DNA from: Geomicrobium halophilum | GTDB taxonomy: Bacteria > Bacillota > Bacilli > Bacillales > Marinococcaceae | Direction: 5' to 3' | DNA: 64,000 nt | Assembly: GCF_014207655.1 (NCBI RefSeq) | Contig: NZ_JACHHJ010000001.1 | Location: 372,001 to 436,000, forward strand | Part shown: positions 1 to 8,459 of the stretch, piece after piece | Numbering within the stretch: the first letter of the stretch is position 1 | How the letters are laid out: every line of letters starts with the position of its first letter | Program-made: the position numbers and the translations under genes | Notes under the pieces: generated by a model | Told to the model about the DNA's origin: nothing | What the model saw: the letters and a program-made list of their open reading frames with translations, nothing else | Databases searched by the model: none

Positions 1-485
1 GCCCAGGTGGCAATGCTCCCCTGATCAAATGGAGTATAAGGGTCTTGAATCATATTGGTCCATGGATCAGCGATCGCCATGACAGGAGCAATTGCGTAGA
101 GCGATGGAGGGTCTTCTACCGCTGCTGCTAATTGGGTATAGCCGTGATAAGACATCCCAAACATGCCTACTTTACCATTAGAATAGGGGAGTGCGGCCGC
201 CCATTCTACAGCGTCATAACCGTCCTTCCTTTCATGTACAAAAGGATAAAAGGTTCCATCAGATGCAAAGCGGCCCCGCACATCTTGAAGTATAACCACA
301 TATCCTGCAGATACCATTCGCTCTACATCCAGATAACCATTGTAGTAATGAGGATTTGTTTTGTCGTAAGGGAGACGAAGGAGAAGGACCGGGTAACATT
401 GATGATCATTAGGCCGGTAAGCATCAGCCCTTAAAATGACTCCATCTGAACACTTACATTCTACATTTCGTTCGACCTGGATCAA
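1..485 (-). CDS. CocE/NonD family (X-Pro dipeptidyl-peptidase-like) serine hydrolase, 5' part only
   Basis: Alpha/beta hydrolase; the C-terminal part lies beyond the left edge of the window. Translation of the minus strand gives about 161 residues starting MIQVERNVECKCSDGV, with the GMSYHGYTQ motif that matches the GxSYxG nucleophile elbow of the CocE/NonD family, and the preceding DVRGRF block. The start is a TTG at 485, chosen because a GGAGG site (493-498) sits 7 nt upstream; no ATG fits. Family members hydrolyse esters or acylated peptides; the substrate cannot be told. It follows the opuC-like genes on the same strand with a gap of only 16 nt, so it may be the last gene of that operon, perhaps acting on an acylated quaternary amine, which is inference. 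Confidence 0.8.
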   Translation of the reverse strand, partial: MIQVERNVECKCSDGVILRADAYRPNDHQCYPVLLLRLPYDKTNPHYYNGYLDVERMVSAGYVVILQDVRGRFASDGTFYPFVHERKDGYDAVEWAAALPYSNGKVGMFGMSYHGYTQLAAAVEDPPSLYAIAPVMAIADPWTNMIQDPYTPFDQGSIATW

Positions 486-501
486 GATAACGTCCTCCAA
501 T

Positions 502-1164
502 TTATTGCGAAGCAGCACTAGCTTTATTCGCAGGGTTTAAGCGACGCTCGATCATCCCCATAATGAGATCGGCAATAATCGCCATAAGTGCAGTTGGTAC
601 CGCACCGGCCAAAATGATAGCAGTCCCATCGGTGGCATTTGTTCCACGGACAATGATGGCGCCAAGCCCACCTGCACCGACAAATGTACCGATGGCAACG
701 ATTCCGATGCCAACAACAAGTGCGGTACGAATGCCAGCCATGATTACACTAACCGCGAGGGGAAGTTCTACCTTTCGCAGCAGCTGAAAGCGCGTCATAC
801 CGGAAGCATGGGCGGCTTCAATGACCGTTTGGTCGACGCTTTTCATTCCCACATACGTATTTTGGATGATGGGAAGAAGGGAGTAGAAAAATAGGGTTGT
901 GATAACCGTCGTTGTTCCAAGCCCTAAAGTAACCATTAGGAGCGCCATGAAACCTAGGGCTGGAATCGTTTGAATGATACTTCCGAAAGAAAGGACCCAT
1001 TTACTAAGTCTCCCGTATCGTGAAATCAAGATTCCGATTGGAATGGCAACTATAGAGGCAAATAAAACTCCATAGGCAGCCATCAGAAAGTGTCGATAAA
1101 ACTCTTCCCAGATATAATAGCCGTTCTGGGTTACATAGGTTACCAACTGTTCCCCAACCCCCAT
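502..1164 (-). CDS. opuCD: Osmoprotectant ABC transporter permease, OpuCD-like
   Basis: Inner-membrane permease of a glycine betaine/carnitine/choline ABC importer. The 220 residues hold five to six hydrophobic segments, with the binding-protein-dependent transport signature around EAAHASGMTRFQLLRKVELP (EAA loop) near residues 117-136. The length agrees with OpuCD/OpuBD (about 220-230). The gene overlaps the preceding binding-protein gene by one base (TAATG-type junction at 1164), so translational coupling is likely. The other permease gene at 2096-2740 would supply the second half of the heterodimeric channel. Function by family; the specific ligand is inferred from the neighbouring carnitine genes. 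Confidence 0.9.
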   Translation of the reverse strand: MGVGEQLVTYVTQNGYYIWEEFYRHFLMAAYGVLFASIVAIPIGILISRYGRLSKWVLSFGSIIQTIPALGFMALLMVTLGLGTTTVITTLFFYSLLPIIQNTYVGMKSVDQTVIEAAHASGMTRFQLLRKVELPLAVSVIMAGIRTALVVGIGIVAIGTFVGAGGLGAIIVRGTNATDGTAIILAGAVPTALMAIIADLIMGMIERRLNPANKASAASQ

Positions 1165-2081
1165 TACTCATTCACCTCCTGATCGGTTTCAAAATAGTTG
1201 TTTTCTTCCAGAAATTGTTCCGCAATTTGAGATGGATTCTTGAGATCAACATCTCCTTGATAGTTCATGTCCTGCATATCCTCTGTAGTCACAGTATCCG
1301 CAAGACGGTCGAGGATTTCCTCAAGTTCCGGATGATCTTCTATAACCTCATTTTGGATGACAGGGGATGCATCATAAGGCGGGAAGAAATCATCCTCCAG
1401 AACTTTAAGGTCATAGGCGGCAATTCTTCCATCCGAAGAGTACCCCAGTACGGCATCCATGTTGCCGCTAGCAGCTGCTTCGTATACGAGCCCAATCGCC
1501 ATTGGATAAACATTGCCAAACGCGAAGTGGGTTTCAACGAAAGCATTGTAACCATCACCTTCTCGGTTTACCCAAGCGTTATCCACACCAAAGTTCATGC
1601 TATCGGCGAAAGGTTCGAGATCTTCAACATGTTCAATGCCTTCTTCTTCTGCAAATTCTTCCCTGACAGAAACCGTATAACTGTTTTCGAATCCATAAGA
1701 ATCTCCCCATGTTTGGTTGAATTGCTTATCGAATTCTTTCTGTACGATATCCATAGCTTGATCCGGATCTGTAATACCATCCATATCGAGAACCCCGGCA
1801 ATATCTGTTCCAGTATAACGGGTGGATGTAATATCGACTTCATCTTGCACCATAGCCTGGTGCTGGACAATCGAAGATCCTAGGTTCGTTATCAGTTCGG
1901 TTTCTAAGTCGGTATAATGCTCAATCATTCCTGCAATCGTATATCCCCATACTTCGGATTCGACAGTGTCGAGCGTTCCGATTCGAATCGTGCTATCAGG
2001 CGGACCACCAAGGCCAGGCAGTGCACAGCCTGAAAGAATGAGCGTTGGTGCTAGTGCTAAAGCGGTTAATCGTTTTTTCAT
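1164..2081 (-). CDS. opuCC: Osmoprotectant ABC transporter substrate-binding lipoprotein, OpuCC-like
   Basis: Extracellular binding lipoprotein that presents quaternary amines to the permease. The N-terminus MKKRLTALALAPTLILSGC is a lipoprotein signal with lipobox LSGC and the modified Cys at residue 19. The remainder is an OpuAC/ProX-like domain (begins STIRIGTLDTVESEVWGYTI) and is very rich in Asp and Glu, as expected for an exported protein of a salt-adapted bacterium. The start at 2081 is preferred to an in-frame GTG/ATG 15 nt upstream because GGAGGTGA lies just ahead of it. 305 residues, normal for the family. Lies between the two permease genes, as in the opuCABCD order of Bacillus. Confidence 0.9.
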   Translation of the reverse strand: MKKRLTALALAPTLILSGCALPGLGGPPDSTIRIGTLDTVESEVWGYTIAGMIEHYTDLETELITNLGSSIVQHQAMVQDEVDITSTRYTGTDIAGVLDMDGITDPDQAMDIVQKEFDKQFNQTWGDSYGFENSYTVSVREEFAEEEGIEHVEDLEPFADSMNFGVDNAWVNREGDGYNAFVETHFAFGNVYPMAIGLVYEAAASGNMDAVLGYSSDGRIAAYDLKVLEDDFFPPYDASPVIQNEVIEDHPELEEILDRLADTVTTEDMQDMNYQGDVDLKNPSQIAEQFLEENNYFETDQEVNE

Positions 2082-2095
2082 TCTGTTCACCTCCA

Positions 2096-2740
2096 TCAGG
2101 TTGCATCTCTTAGGGCAGATGGTGTTAGCCTTTTTTCCAAAATCGTGAGCAGCCAGTTTGTCAGTAATGCTAAAATCGTTGCTGGTATCGTTCCAAGCAC
2201 AATGAGTTCTGGTTGATAAAGATTTAGACCGTCGAAGATGAGATCTCCAAGTCCGCCGCCGCCAATAAATGCAGCAAGCGTTGCCCAGCCGATCAAGTAG
2301 ACGGTGGCAAATCGAATCCCAGCCATAATGACAGGCAGTGCCATTGGAAGTTCGATTTTTCGAATGGTTTCCATATTGCTCATCCCCATACCTTTCCCTG
2401 CCTCTAAAATATTGGAATCGACTTCTTTGACACCGGTATACGTGTTACGCAAAATCGGAAGAACTGAATAGACAAAGAGGGCGATGATGGCAGGTGTCAT
2501 CCCCACTCCTAATATAGGCATGAAAAACGCGAGAATGGCCAGGCTGGGGATGGTTTGTAAAATGCCAACGAAGGAAATGAGCCGATCAGCCATATTTGGA
2601 ATACGGGTAAGCAGAATCCCAGCGGGTACAGCGACGATGACGCCAAGCAATATCGCTGCAAATGAAATATACATATGCTCACCCGTTTTGGTGAGTAATT
2701 CCCAACCATAGGAAGAAAAAATATCTACAATCGTATCCAT
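2096..2740 (-). CDS. opuCB: Osmoprotectant ABC transporter permease, OpuCB-like
   Basis: First permease subunit of the importer. 214 residues with about five transmembrane segments and an EAA loop (EAGKGMGMSNMETIRKIELP, about residues 112-131) that docks to the ATPase. It resembles the 502-1164 permease throughout (both have the GIRxAxVxxIG and GGGGLG blocks), consistent with an old duplication giving a heterodimer. It is 15 nt downstream of the ATPase gene and followed 14 nt later by the lipoprotein gene. Part of a four-gene minus-strand operon. Confidence 0.9.
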   Translation of the reverse strand: MDTIVDIFSSYGWELLTKTGEHMYISFAAILLGVIVAVPAGILLTRIPNMADRLISFVGILQTIPSLAILAFFMPILGVGMTPAIIALFVYSVLPILRNTYTGVKEVDSNILEAGKGMGMSNMETIRKIELPMALPVIMAGIRFATVYLIGWATLAAFIGGGGLGDLIFDGLNLYQPELIVLGTIPATILALLTNWLLTILEKRLTPSALRDAT

Positions 2741-2755
2741 CGGTATGTTACCTCC

Positions 2756-3907
2756 TTATTCAGGTGTAGCGATAGCAGCTTCCATGCCGTCGCCCCAGAT
2801 TGTGTCGTACACCATATCGGCTAGTGTTGCACGTGTGACGATTCCTGCAAGATGATAGGATTCGTCGACGACGGAAACGTATGATTTCCCTCGACGCAGC
2901 ATCTTGTGCATCGTATCGCGGAGCAGGCTGTCTTTTTGCACGGCATACTCCTCTGTGTCCATGACTTCATGGACGTAAGTGTATTTGCGGTAATTGGAAT
3001 CGACCATTTCGATGTCAATGAATCCTTGAAGTTTTTGCTCTTGATCGATCACGAGCAAGGAATCCACACGCATTTCTCGCATTTTCTGAATGGCCTCTTT
3101 CAATGTGCTTTCCATATTGATGGTCACCGGATTGGGATTCATAATCTGTTCGACAGTCGTTACCTCAGGACGGCTTTGTAACAGGCGGTCTTTTCCGATG
3201 AAATCCTCTACGAACTCGTTTATAGGGTTACGGAGCATTTCCTCCGGAGTACTGGCTTGTACAATTTCTCCTCCGTTCATGAGGACGATCTTGTCCGCCA
3301 GCTTGATGGCTTCATCCATATCATGGGTAACGAAAATAATGGTTTTATCCATTTCTTTTTGCAGCTTTTTAAACTCTTCTTGAAGAGAATCACGCGTAAT
3401 CGGATCCAGTGCTCCGAAAGGTTCATCCATCAAGATTAATGGTGGATCTGCTGCAAGTGCCCGCAGTACACCAATCCGTTGCTGCTGCCCCCCGCTCAAT
3501 TCGTGTGGGTAGCGGTTAAGGTAATCCTCTGGAAGGTTGACAAGTTTGATCAATTCTTTTGCTCGCTTTTCTTTTTTCTCCTTACTCCATTTGAGGAGGG
3601 AACCTACCAAGACAATGTTTTCACCGACGGTCATATGAGGGATAAGCCCAATTTGTTGGATGACATACCCAATCGAACGGCGTAGCTGCACCGGATCTTG
3701 CTGGGTGACGTCTTTTCCATCGACGATGATTGAACCTTCAGTCGTATCGATCAACCGGTTAATCATCTTCATAGTCGTTGTTTTGCCACAGCCACTCGGC
3801 CCGATAAATACCACAAAATCCCCTTTGTTAATAGTTAGATTGAGATTATTAACAGCAGGTTTCACCCCGCTTCCAAACCGTTTCGTCACATTTTTAAACT
3901 CTAGCAA
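2756..3907 (-). CDS. opuCA: Osmoprotectant ABC transporter ATP-binding protein with tandem CBS domains, OpuCA-like
   Basis: ATPase that powers the quaternary-amine importer. Walker A GPSGCGKTT (about residues 36-44), signature LSGGQQQR, Walker B LILMDEPF and the switch His in FVTHDMDEA are all present. Residues of roughly 255-370 form two CBS domains (for example QIMNPNPVTINMESTL and EVMDTEEYAVQ), the ionic-strength sensing module known in OpuA/OpuC-type ATPases. The start is taken as TTG at 3907, giving MLEFKNVTKRF, because the GGAGGTG site sits 7 nt upstream; an in-frame GTG at 3916 overlaps that site. 383 residues. First gene of the minus-strand operon. Confidence 0.92.
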   Translation of the reverse strand: MLEFKNVTKRFGSGVKPAVNNLNLTINKGDFVVFIGPSGCGKTTTMKMINRLIDTTEGSIIVDGKDVTQQDPVQLRRSIGYVIQQIGLIPHMTVGENIVLVGSLLKWSKEKKEKRAKELIKLVNLPEDYLNRYPHELSGGQQQRIGVLRALAADPPLILMDEPFGALDPITRDSLQEEFKKLQKEMDKTIIFVTHDMDEAIKLADKIVLMNGGEIVQASTPEEMLRNPINEFVEDFIGKDRLLQSRPEVTTVEQIMNPNPVTINMESTLKEAIQKMREMRVDSLLVIDQEQKLQGFIDIEMVDSNYRKYTYVHEVMDTEEYAVQKDSLLRDTMHKMLRRGKSYVSVVDESYHLAGIVTRATLADMVYDTIWGDGMEAAIATPE

Positions 3908-4166
3908 TGAAAGCACCTCCGTAATTGATCGCTAGTGCGTGTTAGTAACTAGTTCAGTATAGGTAATGACTCCATCGGAACAAAAGGAGCAATAAATGTA
4001 TTCGCGGCGTAAAATCTATGCAATTTAAACTTTATAATATTTACGAATGGGTGTATCTTACAATTTCAAGCTTTTGCTCTTTGTAAGAGCCCGATGTGTT
4101 TTTTTTAATGAGAGAAAAGGCATGTTAAAGTAACAGGCAGTTGTTAAAAAAGAGGGGAGTTTGCTT
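3908..4166. promoter_or_regulatory. Divergent intergenic region between opuC-like operon and GbsR-type regulator
   Basis: This 259-nt AT-rich region must hold the promoters of the leftward transporter operon and of the rightward regulator/carnitine operon. I see no single unmistakable sigma-A pair and no obvious operator. It is the natural place for the GbsR-type regulator to bind. Ends with AGAGGGGAG, the ribosome binding site of the regulator. Confidence 0.4.
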
Positions 4167-4766
4167 GTGCAATCCATGTCCAATGAAAAGATGTTAGAAG
4201 AAATCAAGCAGGCAGAAGATCAGATTGCAGAACGTATCGCTGATAACATGGATACATTTGGTGTTTCGTCAACGGTAGGACGCTTGCTGGGGATTATCTA
4301 TATGAATCGCACAGCAATGACGCTCGACGAACTTGCTGATCATACAGGAATGAGCAAGACACGGATGAGTCAGGTGATGCGTCAGATGATGGCCCTTAAT
4401 ATTGCTGAAAAGGAATTTATAAAGGGGAGTCGGAAAGAACATTATACAGTCGAAGACGATTATACGCAGACGTTTATTTCTCTTTTTACAACAAGCTGGA
4501 AAGAGGTTGTCAGTAAAAACATGACACTGGAGCGGCGTCTGCGAGATCGCATTACGAAGCTTGAGCAGGCACAGGGAGATGAAGCAGCTCCAGAAGTAAA
4601 GGATAGGATTAGGGCGTTAAAGCAAGAACTTGATGATTGGGCAGCGTATTATAACTGGATTCACCGGTTGGTTGCCTTTTTTGAGAGTGGCGAGATTTTC
4701 GATGTCGTTCCGGTTAAAGAGCCGGGGTCAGAAGATAATCAAAAAGGAGGAACTTCTCATGGCTAA
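4167..4766 (+). CDS. GbsR/MarR-type transcriptional regulator of quaternary-amine genes
   Basis: DNA-binding regulator of the GbsR family (OpuCR/OpuAR in Bacillus), which respond to choline or related compounds and control betaine synthesis or uptake genes. The winged-helix part is visible at about residues 30-90 (LDELADHTGMSKTRMSQVMRQM is the recognition region), followed by a helical C-terminal half. 199 residues from GTG at 4167, chosen for the AGAGGGGAG site 7 nt upstream. It lies divergent from the opuC-like operon and its 3' end overlaps the next gene by 8 nt, so it is probably co-transcribed with the catabolic genes and may control both directions. The carnitine or dehydrocarnitine effector is inferred. 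Confidence 0.82.
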   Translation: MQSMSNEKMLEEIKQAEDQIAERIADNMDTFGVSSTVGRLLGIIYMNRTAMTLDELADHTGMSKTRMSQVMRQMMALNIAEKEFIKGSRKEHYTVEDDYTQTFISLFTTSWKEVVSKNMTLERRLRDRITKLEQAQGDEAAPEVKDRIRALKQELDDWAAYYNWIHRLVAFFESGEIFDVVPVKEPGSEDNQKGGTSHG

Positions 4767-5643
4767 GAAAACGATTATTACAGCTGCCGTTACAGGTGCA
4801 GGAGAGACAACGGAGAAAAGTCCACATGTTCCGGTGACACCGAAGGAAATTGCAGACGCTGCCATCGAATCTGCAAAAGCCGGGGCAGCCATTGCTCATA
4901 TTCACGTGCGTGATCCAGAAACAGGTAATATGAGTCATGATCCAAAACTATTCCAGGAAGTCGTGGAGCGTATTCGTGAGTCCAATACGGATGTGGTTAT
5001 TAATATAACAGCAGGTGGCGGCGGGGACTTCGTTCCTGATCTCGACAACCCCACCCAAGGAGGACCAGGAACGGATATTCAGACCCCAAAAGAGCGGCAT
5101 GAACCTGTGGGACAGCTGCTCCCGGAAATATGTACCCTCGACTGCGGCAGTCTGAATTTTGGGGATCAAGTGTATCTTGGGCCGGAAGGCTGGTTGCGCG
5201 AGCATGCTGCCCTCATTCAGGAAAGTGGTGTCAAGCCGGAGCTGGAGATTTTTGACACAGGCCAGATCCGTTTAGCCAATCAGCTCTATCATGATGGGCT
5301 GATCGATGGAGATCCGATGTACCAATTCTGCTTAGGTATTCCTTGGGGAGCAGCCGCAGATGCTGAAACGATCACCTATATGCGGGACCGTATCGTCGAA
5401 GGTGCCAGTTGGTCAGCCTTTGGCATCGGACGTATGCAATTGCCGATGGTTGCTCAGGCCGCCCTCCTTGGTGGAAATGTACGTGTAGGATTGGAAGATA
5501 ATTTATATCTTGAAAAAGGAGTATTAGGTTCAAACGCGCAATTGGTGGATAAGGCTGTTGGTATTCTTGAGGGCGTAAGCGTCGAGCCTATGACACCCCA
5601 GGAAGCTCGTGAAGCCTTGAACCTTCGGAAGTTCGAAAACTAG
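4759..5643 (+). CDS. BKACE family beta-keto acid cleavage enzyme (probable 3-dehydrocarnitine cleavage)
   Basis: Member of the DUF849/BKACE family (3-keto-5-aminohexanoate cleavage enzyme-like), zinc enzymes that condense a beta-keto acid with acetyl-CoA and release acetoacetate plus a new acyl-CoA. Zinc-ligand motif HIHVRDPETG is at about residues 46-55 and the glycine-rich NITAGGGGDF follows near residue 83. Start ATG 4759 has AAAGGAGG 9 nt upstream; 294 residues, a normal length. Directly followed by carnitine dehydrogenase and a thioesterase, which by analogy to the Pseudomonas cdh genes makes 3-dehydrocarnitine the likely substrate and betainyl-CoA the product. The family call is firm, the substrate is inferred from context. 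Confidence 0.87.
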   Translation: MAKKTIITAAVTGAGETTEKSPHVPVTPKEIADAAIESAKAGAAIAHIHVRDPETGNMSHDPKLFQEVVERIRESNTDVVINITAGGGGDFVPDLDNPTQGGPGTDIQTPKERHEPVGQLLPEICTLDCGSLNFGDQVYLGPEGWLREHAALIQESGVKPELEIFDTGQIRLANQLYHDGLIDGDPMYQFCLGIPWGAAADAETITYMRDRIVEGASWSAFGIGRMQLPMVAQAALLGGNVRVGLEDNLYLEKGVLGSNAQLVDKAVGILEGVSVEPMTPQEAREALNLRKFEN

Positions 5644-5656
5644 GAAGAGGTGCTTT

Positions 5657-6622
5657 ATGACACAAAAAACAATGGCTGTTGTGGGGACCGGCGTCATCGG
5701 AAACGGTTGGATCGCCCGTTTTATCGCCAACGGGCACAACGTCCTCGCTTTTGATCCCGCAGCCGGAGCCGAGGAGAAGACACGGGAGTTTTTCGATGAG
5801 GTTTGGCCAACGCTTGCCACATATGGCATCAAAGATCAGGCTTCCATCGAAAACTTGACATTTACAAACACGCTGGAAGAAGCGGTGAAGCACGCCGATC
5901 TCATTCAAGAAAATGTCCCTGAACGGGAAGATGTAAAGCAAAACGTCCTCGCCCAGGTGGACGAATTAGCCCCTGCTTCTGCGATTATCGCCTCCAGTAC
6001 ATCGGGATATAAGCCTTCAGTGCTGCAAAGCGCTTGCAAGCAGCACCCGGAACGGGTGATTGTGGCCCATCCGTTTAACCCTGTCTATCTTATCCCCCTC
6101 GTGGAGCTGGCAGGTGGAGAGGCAACGGATCGCTCGGTGATAGAAAAAGCTCGTGGCATTTATGATGGGCTTCACATGAAACCGCTCGTCATGGCTGGTG
6201 AAATTGACGGCCATATCGGCGATCGCTTAATGGAAGCCATATGGCGGGAGAGTCTTCACATTGTCAATGATGGTGTTGCAACAACAGAAGAAGTGGATAA
6301 GGCCATTGTGTATGGCCCTGGCCTTCGCTGGGCGCTCATGGGACCGTTCATGACGCTTCATCTTGCTGGGGGGAATCAGGGTATGGCCCATATGTTGGAG
6401 CAGTTCGGGCCTGCGCTTAAACTTCCGTGGACCCGGCTGGTTGCGCCTGAGCTAACCGAAGCGTTAAGCCAAAAAGTGATTGAGGGCACAAGGGCTCAAA
6501 GTGGGGATTGTAGTGTTCAGGAGATGGAGCATCGGAGAGATCGTTTCTTGATCAAACTCATGCAGTTACTGGAAGATGAAGGATTCTGGCCTTCGGAAAG
6601 GTTGGTGCGTCATGACAGCTAA
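5657..6622 (+). CDS. L-carnitine dehydrogenase-like 3-hydroxyacyl-CoA dehydrogenase family protein
   Basis: NAD-dependent oxidation of L-carnitine to 3-dehydrocarnitine is the likely reaction. Rossmann motif GTGVIGNGW lies at residues 11-19, then the STSGYKPS and HPFNPVYLIPLVE blocks typical of 3-hydroxyacyl-CoA dehydrogenases (about residues 116-150), and a short C-terminal dimer domain. 321 residues, as in dedicated carnitine dehydrogenases and shorter than fatty-acid beta-oxidation enzymes. AGGAAGAGG site precedes the ATG. Located 13 nt after the BKACE gene and overlapping the following thioesterase gene by 11 nt, the arrangement of a carnitine catabolic operon. Confidence 0.88.
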   Translation: MTQKTMAVVGTGVIGNGWIARFIANGHNVLAFDPAAGAEEKTREFFDEVWPTLATYGIKDQASIENLTFTNTLEEAVKHADLIQENVPEREDVKQNVLAQVDELAPASAIIASSTSGYKPSVLQSACKQHPERVIVAHPFNPVYLIPLVELAGGEATDRSVIEKARGIYDGLHMKPLVMAGEIDGHIGDRLMEAIWRESLHIVNDGVATTEEVDKAIVYGPGLRWALMGPFMTLHLAGGNQGMAHMLEQFGPALKLPWTRLVAPELTEALSQKVIEGTRAQSGDCSVQEMEHRRDRFLIKLMQLLEDEGFWPSERLVRHDS

Positions 6623-7082
6623 AGAGGTTTGGCACGGTGAAGTCCGTTCCGAATGGGTCGATTATAACGGTCATATGAATGATGCTGCCTATGCTCAAGT
6701 GTTTAGCGCAGCTCTGGATGCCCTCATGGAACACATCGGTCTCGATGAGACCGGTAGATCGGGAGAAGACTATACCATTTTTACGTTAGAAGCGCATTTG
6801 AAGTATTTGGCAGAGGCTCACGTTGGCCAAAAGCTTCGGGTATTTGTCACACTTCTTGACGTTGATGCCAAACGTATGCATCTTTGGTTCGTGATGAACA
6901 ATGACCAAGGCGATGCGATCGCCACAAGCGAGCAAATGGCGATGGGGATGGATCAGCATTCGGGTCGACCTGCGCCATTTCCGGAAAAGGTGAACGAGTT
7001 GGTATCGAAGCTGCCATTGCTTGATCAAGAACACTGGCCAGAAGCGGCTAATCAGCCGATGGGCATTCGTCGGAAAAAATGA
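6612..7082 (+). CDS. 4HBT hot-dog thioesterase, probable betainyl-CoA thioesterase
   Basis: Single hot-dog domain of 156 residues. The N-terminal motif VDYNGHMNDAAYAQVF (about residues 12-27) is the classical 4HBT active-site block with its Asp and the NGHMN signature. In the carnitine pathway the thioesterase hydrolyses betainyl-CoA to glycine betaine and CoA, which would give the cell an osmoprotectant as end product. Start ATG 6612 sits inside the end of the dehydrogenase gene (11-nt overlap), with a weak AAAGG upstream, so coupling is likely. Last gene before a terminator. Substrate inferred from neighbours. Confidence 0.82.
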   Translation: MTAKEVWHGEVRSEWVDYNGHMNDAAYAQVFSAALDALMEHIGLDETGRSGEDYTIFTLEAHLKYLAEAHVGQKLRVFVTLLDVDAKRMHLWFVMNNDQGDAIATSEQMAMGMDQHSGRPAPFPEKVNELVSKLPLLDQEHWPEAANQPMGIRRKK

Positions 7083-7091
7083 TAGGGATGC

Positions 7092-7127
7092 AAAAGTCTA
7101 GCGAATCAATCAACGCTAGACTTTTTA
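7092..7127 (+). terminator. Rho-independent terminator of the carnitine operon
   Basis: Inverted repeat AAGTCTAGCG / CGCTAGACTT with a 10-nt loop followed by a T-run, 10 nt after the thioesterase stop codon. Confidence 0.85.
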
Positions 7128-7237
7128 AATCTTGCGGAGGTCATCAGCATTCACCGAATAGATTGACTTTTTCGGCAAATGCGCTAAAATTGAAGGACTT
7201 TCATTTTATAAATGACAGGATAAAAGGTGTGATTTCT

Positions 7238-8437
7238 ATGAAGTATGCATTTGCCAAGCGCGTTCGTCACTTACAATCATCGGCTGTTCGTGACATTTTA
7301 AAAGTAGTGAATCAGGGGGATGTCATCTCATTTGCGGGAGGGCTTCCAGACGATGAACTTTTTCCCGTGGAAGCTATTGAAGAAGCCTTCTCACGGGCAC
7401 TTTCCAAAGGAAAGAAAGCAATGCAGTATGATGAAACGGAAGGGTATTACCCACTTCGTGAAGTTGTCATTGAACGGATGGGAAAGAAAAACATTACGGA
7501 TTATACGCCGAATCATGTATTAATGACAACAGGGTCTCAGCAGGCGATCGACTTATTTTCACGAGTGATGATTGGTCCGGGAGATGTGATTTTTACTGAA
7601 GAACCAACGTATCTTGCTGCCTTGCAAGTGTTTCAATCGTATGAAGCAAAGATTGTCCCGGTGCGCTGTGATGCAAACGGGATGGATATGGATGATTTAT
7701 TGGAAAAGATCAAAATGTTCAATCCGAAAATTATCTATGTCGTACCGACGTTTTCGAATCCAGCCGGTCGTGTTTGGTCGCTTGAACGCCGTAAACAACT
7801 TGTAAGTCTCGCCCATAAACATAACGTGATTGTCTTTGAGGATGATCCATATGGAGATATTCAATTTACAGATAAAGGATACACACCGATTGCAGCGCTT
7901 GATAACGGTTCCCACGTCGTTTACACGAGTACATTTTCGAAAACAGCCGTACCTGCCTTACGCACCGGCTGGATCGTCGGGCCATACCAAGTGATTCGCA
8001 TGATGTCACAAGCCAAGCAGGCCAACGACTTACATTCTAATTCACTGGCCCATCAAGCGCTATACGAACTCTGCCAACATTTTGATCTGGATCGTCATAT
8101 TAACAGGATAAGCCGCTTGTACGGTCATCGCAAAGATGTGATGGTGAACGAACTAAGGCGGGCGAACATAAATGAAATGGATTTCGTAGAACCAGAAGGC
8201 GGCATGTTTCTATGGCTTGAGGTAGATCCGCGGATCAATACGGAAGCGCTCCTGCAAGAAGCGGTTGCTCGGGGCATTGCTTACGTACCCGGCGCCCCTT
8301 TTTATGCAGAAACACCTAAATACAATACCCTTCGTTTAAACTTCACCTATGCTACCGATGATCAAATTAAATTTGGCATGAAACAGTTAGCGGATCTATT
8401 TTCTGAAGTAGAAGATCAGGAACTAACCGCCCCATGA
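7238..8437 (+). CDS. PLP-dependent aminotransferase (class I, MocR/2-aminoadipate transaminase-like)
   Basis: Fold-type I transaminase without a DNA-binding domain. Visible marks: FAGGLPDDELFP (about residues 32-43), TTGSQQAIDLF, VPTFSNPAGRVW, the substrate Asp-Pro in FEDDPYGDIQF, and the PLP-binding Lys in STFSKTAVPALRTGW (about residue 235). The start is ATG 7238 with AAAGGTGTGA upstream; the open frame extends further left through the terminator but that stretch is not coding. 399 residues. The nearest named relatives act on 2-aminoadipate, aromatic or branched-chain amino acids; the substrate cannot be told. Probably a single-gene unit. Confidence 0.88.
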   Translation: MKYAFAKRVRHLQSSAVRDILKVVNQGDVISFAGGLPDDELFPVEAIEEAFSRALSKGKKAMQYDETEGYYPLREVVIERMGKKNITDYTPNHVLMTTGSQQAIDLFSRVMIGPGDVIFTEEPTYLAALQVFQSYEAKIVPVRCDANGMDMDDLLEKIKMFNPKIIYVVPTFSNPAGRVWSLERRKQLVSLAHKHNVIVFEDDPYGDIQFTDKGYTPIAALDNGSHVVYTSTFSKTAVPALRTGWIVGPYQVIRMMSQAKQANDLHSNSLAHQALYELCQHFDLDRHINRISRLYGHRKDVMVNELRRANINEMDFVEPEGGMFLWLEVDPRINTEALLQEAVARGIAYVPGAPFYAETPKYNTLRLNFTYATDDQIKFGMKQLADLFSEVEDQELTAP

Positions 8438-8459
8438 TCTCTAGGGTCCCGTAGATGAA

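Noticed and set aside
1215-1883. Long open frame (222 codons) on the plus strand
   Set aside because: Antisense to the OpuCC-like gene, no RBS and no family pattern; a shadow of an acidic protein's codon usage.
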